64,000 bases of DNA from the NCBI GenBank assembly GCA_009192285.1, contig CM018604.1, forward strand, positions 2,852,001 through 2,916,000. The letters are read 5' to 3'. Both the position numbers and the translations under genes were made by a program. Of this stretch, positions 60,425 to 64,000 are shown one piece after another. Within the stretch, counting starts at the first letter, position 1, and each line of letters begins with the position of its first letter. Source of the DNA: Morchella semilibera (taxonomy: Eukaryota > Ascomycota > Pezizomycetes > Pezizales > Morchellaceae). The notes under the pieces are model-generated. The model worked only from the letters and a program-made list of their open reading frames with translations. It was not told the origin of the DNA and did no database searches.

Positions 60425-61607
60425 ATGAAGGCATCCCTCGCCGTTCTCTTCTCCATTGCTGTAATTGCAGAAGCCGCGGCCCCACATTTATCGAGGCGCG
60501 CCCAAAATGATACCGACAAACTCCTGAGCCTTCACAAGGGTCTCGTCTCAATCCCCTCCCTCACTGGCAACGAGTCCGCCGTGACAGAGTACCTGGCCTC
60601 CTATCTCGAAGCTCACAACTTCAAGGTCGAGCTCCAGCAGGTCGCGGAAGGTCGGCACAACATCTATGCATATACTGGGAGCTCTCGAAGCGCCCGGACG
60701 CTTCTTACATCCCACATAGACACCGTGGCCCCCTACATACCGTACGGGATCACGTCCAATGGGACGATCACGGGCCGGGGATCCAACGACGCAAAAGGCT
60801 CAGTTGCGGCTCAGATCATAGCGCTGGAGCAGCTTCTTGCCGATGGCGCTGCGGACGATGGGGATGTAGCGCTGCTGTATGTTCCTGGTGAAGAGGTTGA
60901 TGGTGCTGGAATGAAGGCTGCGAATGACTTGGGGCTCTCGTGGGAGGCTGTAATCTTTGGGGAGCCGACTGAGTTGAAGCTGGCAGTGGGGCATAAGGGT
61001 GCGCTTGGGGTCAAGATCGAGGCGTTTGGGAAGGCGGCGCATAGTGGGTATCCGCAGTTGGGGATAGACGCAAACAAGGCGCTGATTAATGCCCTCCACG
61101 GGCTTGACGGGGTGGAATTGACTGGGAGCGAGCTGCTAGGAAACTCGACGTTGAATTATGGGTTGATTATGGGTGGGGCGGCGGCGAATGTTGTGAGCCC
61201 GTATGCGAACGCGTTAGTAGCGGTGAGGTTGGCAACGGACGCAGAGACAATAAAAGGACAGCTTGATGGGTATTTTGGTACCATCAGCGGGGTGGTGTTG
61301 AGTTATTCGGGGTTCTATTACGACCCTGTGGTTTTGGACTCTGGTGTCGATGGTAATTTGATCTCTACCTTCCAATCATCTTTTATTGTGACTGACATGC
61401 TGCAATGCGACATCAGGTTTTGAGACAGCGGGAATGTCTTATGGGACTGACATCCCGCATTTGAAGGGGGACCATAAAAAATATCTTTATGGACCTGGAT
61501 CCATTACAACTGCGCATAGCGATCACGAGTTTGTGACAGTTTCGGATTTGGAAGCGGCTGTGGAGGGTTACAAAAAGTTGGTTCTGCATACGCTCAATTC
61601 CAATTGA
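60425..61607 (+). CDS. Secreted M20-family metallopeptidase / deacetylase-like
   Basis: Di-zinc exopeptidase or amidohydrolase of the ArgE/DapE/CPG2 type, with a signal peptide (MKASLAVLFSIAVIAEAAA), so probably secreted or vacuolar. Two exons: 60425-61352 and 61417-61607; 1119 nt, 372 residues. Zinc and catalytic residues: His97 in LLTSHIDTVAP, Asp about 122 in GRGSNDAKGSVAA, the Glu pair near 156 in YVPGEEVDGAGM, Glu180 in IFGEPTELKLAVGHKGALGV, and a C-terminal His in ITTAHSDHEFV from exon 2. His206 lies in the lid domain (KAAHSGYPQLG). The ORF alone stops soon after the donor; the splice DG|FETAGMSYGTDIPHL restores the family C-terminus. It may be a carboxypeptidase; ArgE-like activity is less likely given secretion. 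Confidence 0.9.
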
Positions 61608-61848
61608 TACGGGGGGTATCCAGGTGTGAGATGATTTCTTTAGCGCCCTGAAGGCAGGATTTTAGCTAGAAGTGAATAATCTGATACCGCCTGAGTCTTT
61701 ATCTGTCGATGACTTTAAATTTTTGCCATGATCTCTGTCTTGTGCGAGTGATAATCCATGACCAAAGCAATATGTTAAATACTCCACCTACTTTTAGCGT
61801 TAGCGCTGTTCAAATTTTTGTAGGGAAACATAGGAGTAACGTGTTCTG

Positions 61849-61940
61849 GTGGCCTGACGGTTATCGGGCACTAAACCGTGTGGGAGATAGGGTCTGCGAC
61901 TACCGAGGGGTCGCAGGCTCCAGCCCGGGGGGTGGGGGTA
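61849..61940 (+). repeat. Candidate tRNA-derived SINE relic 2
   Basis: TGGCCTGACGGTTATCGGG looks like a tRNA D-arm/A-box, and GGTCGCAGGCTCCAGCCC some 60 nt later looks like a B-box, followed by GGGGGGTGGGGGTA. The 3' block is shared with 14980-15080. Too degenerate for a working tRNA gene. Confidence 0.45.
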
Positions 61941-62438
61941 GCAGGATTGAGGCATTAATACATGTAGCTATGCCCGCGTAGCTTTTTGTCATTTTATCTT
62001 TGGGAATTTCTCAACTTACTATGCATTTGTTAATTTTTCCATGCATTGTTTCTATTGTAACCTGGGTTTTTGTTGGGGCAGATAAGGGTCTTGAATGACT
62101 TCTTCATGCATCTCCAACTTTGGCCCCTAACCCTAGAAGCCTTAACTTTGGTCGTAGCTTATATAAGTACATGTAGTAGGTACGTATACATGTAGCTACG
62201 AACAACGCGCCTGCCCATTTACAAGAGGACCGATTCTACCAGTCTACTCTATACCTACACGTGTGTACTGCTGTACCCAGATACCTCCAACGGTTAATTT
62301 GGGGAGGGAAGTGCATACTTCATGACCCAACACTAGATACATACTTGTACTTATACTGTTTCGTTCCTAAGCCTTTGTTGATCTACAGAATCAGATTCAT
62401 GCAAGGATTTTGTGCATGTAATGACTATCGCCTCATCA

Positions 62439-62568
62439 ATAGACGGCTTCCCTGGCCACCCGGACACCCCCCTCACTCGGGCAGTTAACGTAGAATAGAG
62501 AATATCAACCAATCGTCATTGACTGTCCGAGTGAGGGGGGTGTCCGGGTGGCCAGGGAAGTCGTCTAT
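62439..62568. repeat. Fold-back inverted repeat 3
   Basis: Arms 62439-62485 and 62522-62568 are reverse complements at 45 of 47 positions, with a 36-nt loop. Arms include TTCCCTGGCCACCCGGACAC and CCCCCCTCACTCGG. CAATAG occurs just outside on both sides and might be a target duplication. Confidence 0.88.
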
Positions 62569-63410
62569 AGGCAATAGTGAAACTCTCCTCTTAAGCTTTA
62601 ATTTTCAAGTAAGTCTAGGGGAGGTGGCCTTGGTGAAATAAAAACGTTTGGAAGTTTGGGAACTTTCTTCTACACACAATTTAGGACTTGCAATCTATGG
62701 CAGCCGCCGGCTTATGTCAACACAATTGCAATTGCAGGGTTACCTCTACGTAAAATTTCGACCGGCTTTCATGATCTATGGCTGTATAAGTGGGAAATAC
62801 ATAAATGTTTAAGAAGACCAGAACGCCTTGCTTTCCTCCAATCCTATTCCTGATACAATTGCTAAGTACCTGCATAACAAGCCTTCCGCCAATTCCCAGC
62901 TATTTTGGGCTACATGTTCTGCTACCAGCTAGTAAAATCACCAAGTCTTGTTTGCGGGGCTATATTAACCATTACTCTCTCTCTCTCTCATGATCTAGCA
63001 CGGCGAGCAAATGTTGGTCTAGCACTTGGAGGGGAAGTAGATGGGCAGCCCGAAAACGAAGAAACGAAGGATTAATTCCACATGTACCTAGCTTATGGAT
63101 TAAGGGCATGCTTGGTCAAAGCTAGCTTTTCTCGGGAGCTGCATTTTGGTTGTCTCCAGAGTATGCATGCATCTCATGTATTATCAAACTCGCAAACGTT
63201 TCTCGCAGATTCTGCGTGTTCTGAATCACGAAATTATTCACGCTGTAGATGTAGTAACTCTTAGCTCTATGACAGGTTGCAATTATGAGTGTTGAGAGTA
63301 GCTGCTGCCCTTCATACTGGGATGAGTAGTTCATGCCCAAGGTTATCCGATCATAATCTAATTAGAGAACCAGTCAATTTCGGGAACAGTAAAGAAAGAT
63401 TAGCCGGGGC

Positions 63411-63952
63411 TCAAACCGCAAGCAATACAACCGCAAGCAAAATTGCGCAGGTCAGAAGTAGACAGCATGCTCTATTCCTAGCCCGTCTAGATACTGTACT
63501 AGTATGTTGTAGCTCATAGTCCCTATATGTATTTTTATGGTTAGACAACTACCCTGTCCTAGTCTATATAGATGGGGGGCCGACGCTTCTCTAATATCCC
63601 TTGCTGCCACACGAGCGCTACCCTCAATCATTGCTAAATCATTTTTCTGCACGCCCACAACAATTGCCAAAGTCTTAAGCAGCTTATCGATATCATCTAT
63701 CCCCTCCTGCAGTAACAAAATCTCTTGTTCTCTTTGCCAAATCAACGTTTGTTGGAGCTCAACATCATCTTGCTCAGCTATTTCCGACCTATATGAGCCT
63801 GTAACTGACGGGTCGCTAGGTTCATAGATCAAAGATGTTCTTGGGAGACCTCGTAGAGTAATTTCGGCTGCGACTCTCTGGAGAGATTGAAACCGAGTGA
63901 GAAGAGCGGTGAAGCTGTTTGAGAGGTTGCCGGATGTGTATTGTTGAGCTTG
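63411..63952 (-). CDS. Endosomal Qa-SNARE, Pep12-type syntaxin (3' part, cut by window edge)
   Basis: Endosome/vacuole syntaxin. Two exons seen on the minus strand: 63952-63553 and 63493-63411, with an intron of 59 nt; upstream exons lie beyond 64000. The larger exon starts after TTCCAG with QAQQYTSGNLSNSFTALLTR, then the SNARE motif around QREQEILLLQEGIDDIDKLL and TLAIVVGVQKNDLAMIEG, with the zero-layer Gln in GVQKN. The terminal exon gives SRRARNRACCLLLTCAILLA then VVLLAV and stop: a basic patch, a Cys pair (possible palmitoylation) and an anchor, as in Pep12. Without splicing the ORF ends in an unrelated tail and lacks an anchor. The donor (CAGG|GTAGTT) keeps phase. Vam3-like identity is an alternative. 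Confidence 0.8.
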
Positions 63953-64000
63953 CTGGAATTTAAAGGTGAGCTAGTTGCATATTTCTTTTCCTGGGGTTCG

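Larger units (their letters stand above)
61608..63410. other. Intergenic, M20 peptidase to Pep12-type syntaxin (tail-to-tail)
   Basis: No supported gene. Contains a SINE-like segment (61849-61940), TACATGTA at 61959, 62168 and 62187, a fold-back repeat (62439-62568), and a (TC)n tract near 62975-62988. Confidence 0.6.

Overview
The window looks like nuclear DNA of a filamentous ascomycete (Pezizomycotina). The genes have many short spliceosomal introns of about 50-120 nt with GTRNGT donors and YAG acceptors. The gene set is typically fungal: SmB, bifunctional ADE17, Sso-type syntaxin, an SPP2-like G-patch factor, a Csx2-like BAR-PH-ArfGAP, clathrin heavy chain, an enolase of typical length, and cofactor-independent phosphoglycerate mutase. 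The high intron number and many micro-exons suggest an early-diverging lineage such as Pezizomycetes or Orbiliomycetes. That placement is inference; no rRNA or marker search was possible.

Layout. 0.2-1.1 kb SmB (+). 2.2-4.4 kb ADE17 (+). 7.1-9.2 kb plasma-membrane syntaxin (+). 10.6-11.8 kb secreted class 3 lipase (-). 13.2-14.5 kb SPP2-like splicing factor (+). 18.7-22.5 kb ArfGAP (+). 24.6-26.2 kb secreted pectate lyase (+). 29.2-29.6 kb small GPI-type surface protein (+). 34.0-39.7 kb clathrin heavy chain (+). 41.4-45.6 kb pyruvate carboxylase (+). 46.6-48.7 kb enolase (+). 49.4-50.5 kb eIF3j (+). 52.0-52.7 kb haloacid-dehalogenase-type hydrolase (-). 53.7-54.1 kb Mediator subunit 9 (-), divergent from phosphoglycerate mutase at 54.5-56.4 kb (+). 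58.6-58.9 kb small two-helix membrane protein (+). 60.4-61.6 kb secreted M20 peptidase (+). 63.4-64.0 kb 3' part of a Pep12-type syntaxin (-), running off the right edge.

The most striking signal is at the 3' end of the syntaxin gene. Three consecutive candidate terminal exons (8555-8613, 8761-8825, 9121-9203) each start after an AG acceptor, all join in the same phase to the same donor at 8356/8357, and each encodes a nearly identical hydrophobic anchor followed by its own C-terminal tail and stop. This predicts three mutually exclusive SNARE isoforms of 312, 314 and 320 residues.

Functional themes. One is membrane traffic: two Q-SNAREs, clathrin and an ArfGAP. Another is lower glycolysis and gluconeogenesis: pyruvate carboxylase, enolase and phosphoglycerate mutase lie within 15 kb. 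A third is secreted degradation: lipase, pectate lyase and M20 peptidase.

The intergenic DNA is unusual. The 8-bp palindrome TACATGTA occurs about 30 times by eye, none in a CDS. There are about ten G or C homopolymers of 11-17 nt, three fold-back inverted repeats with 30-47 bp arms, and several degenerate tRNA-like segments that may be SINE relics. No tRNA, rRNA, CRISPR array or intact transposon was seen.
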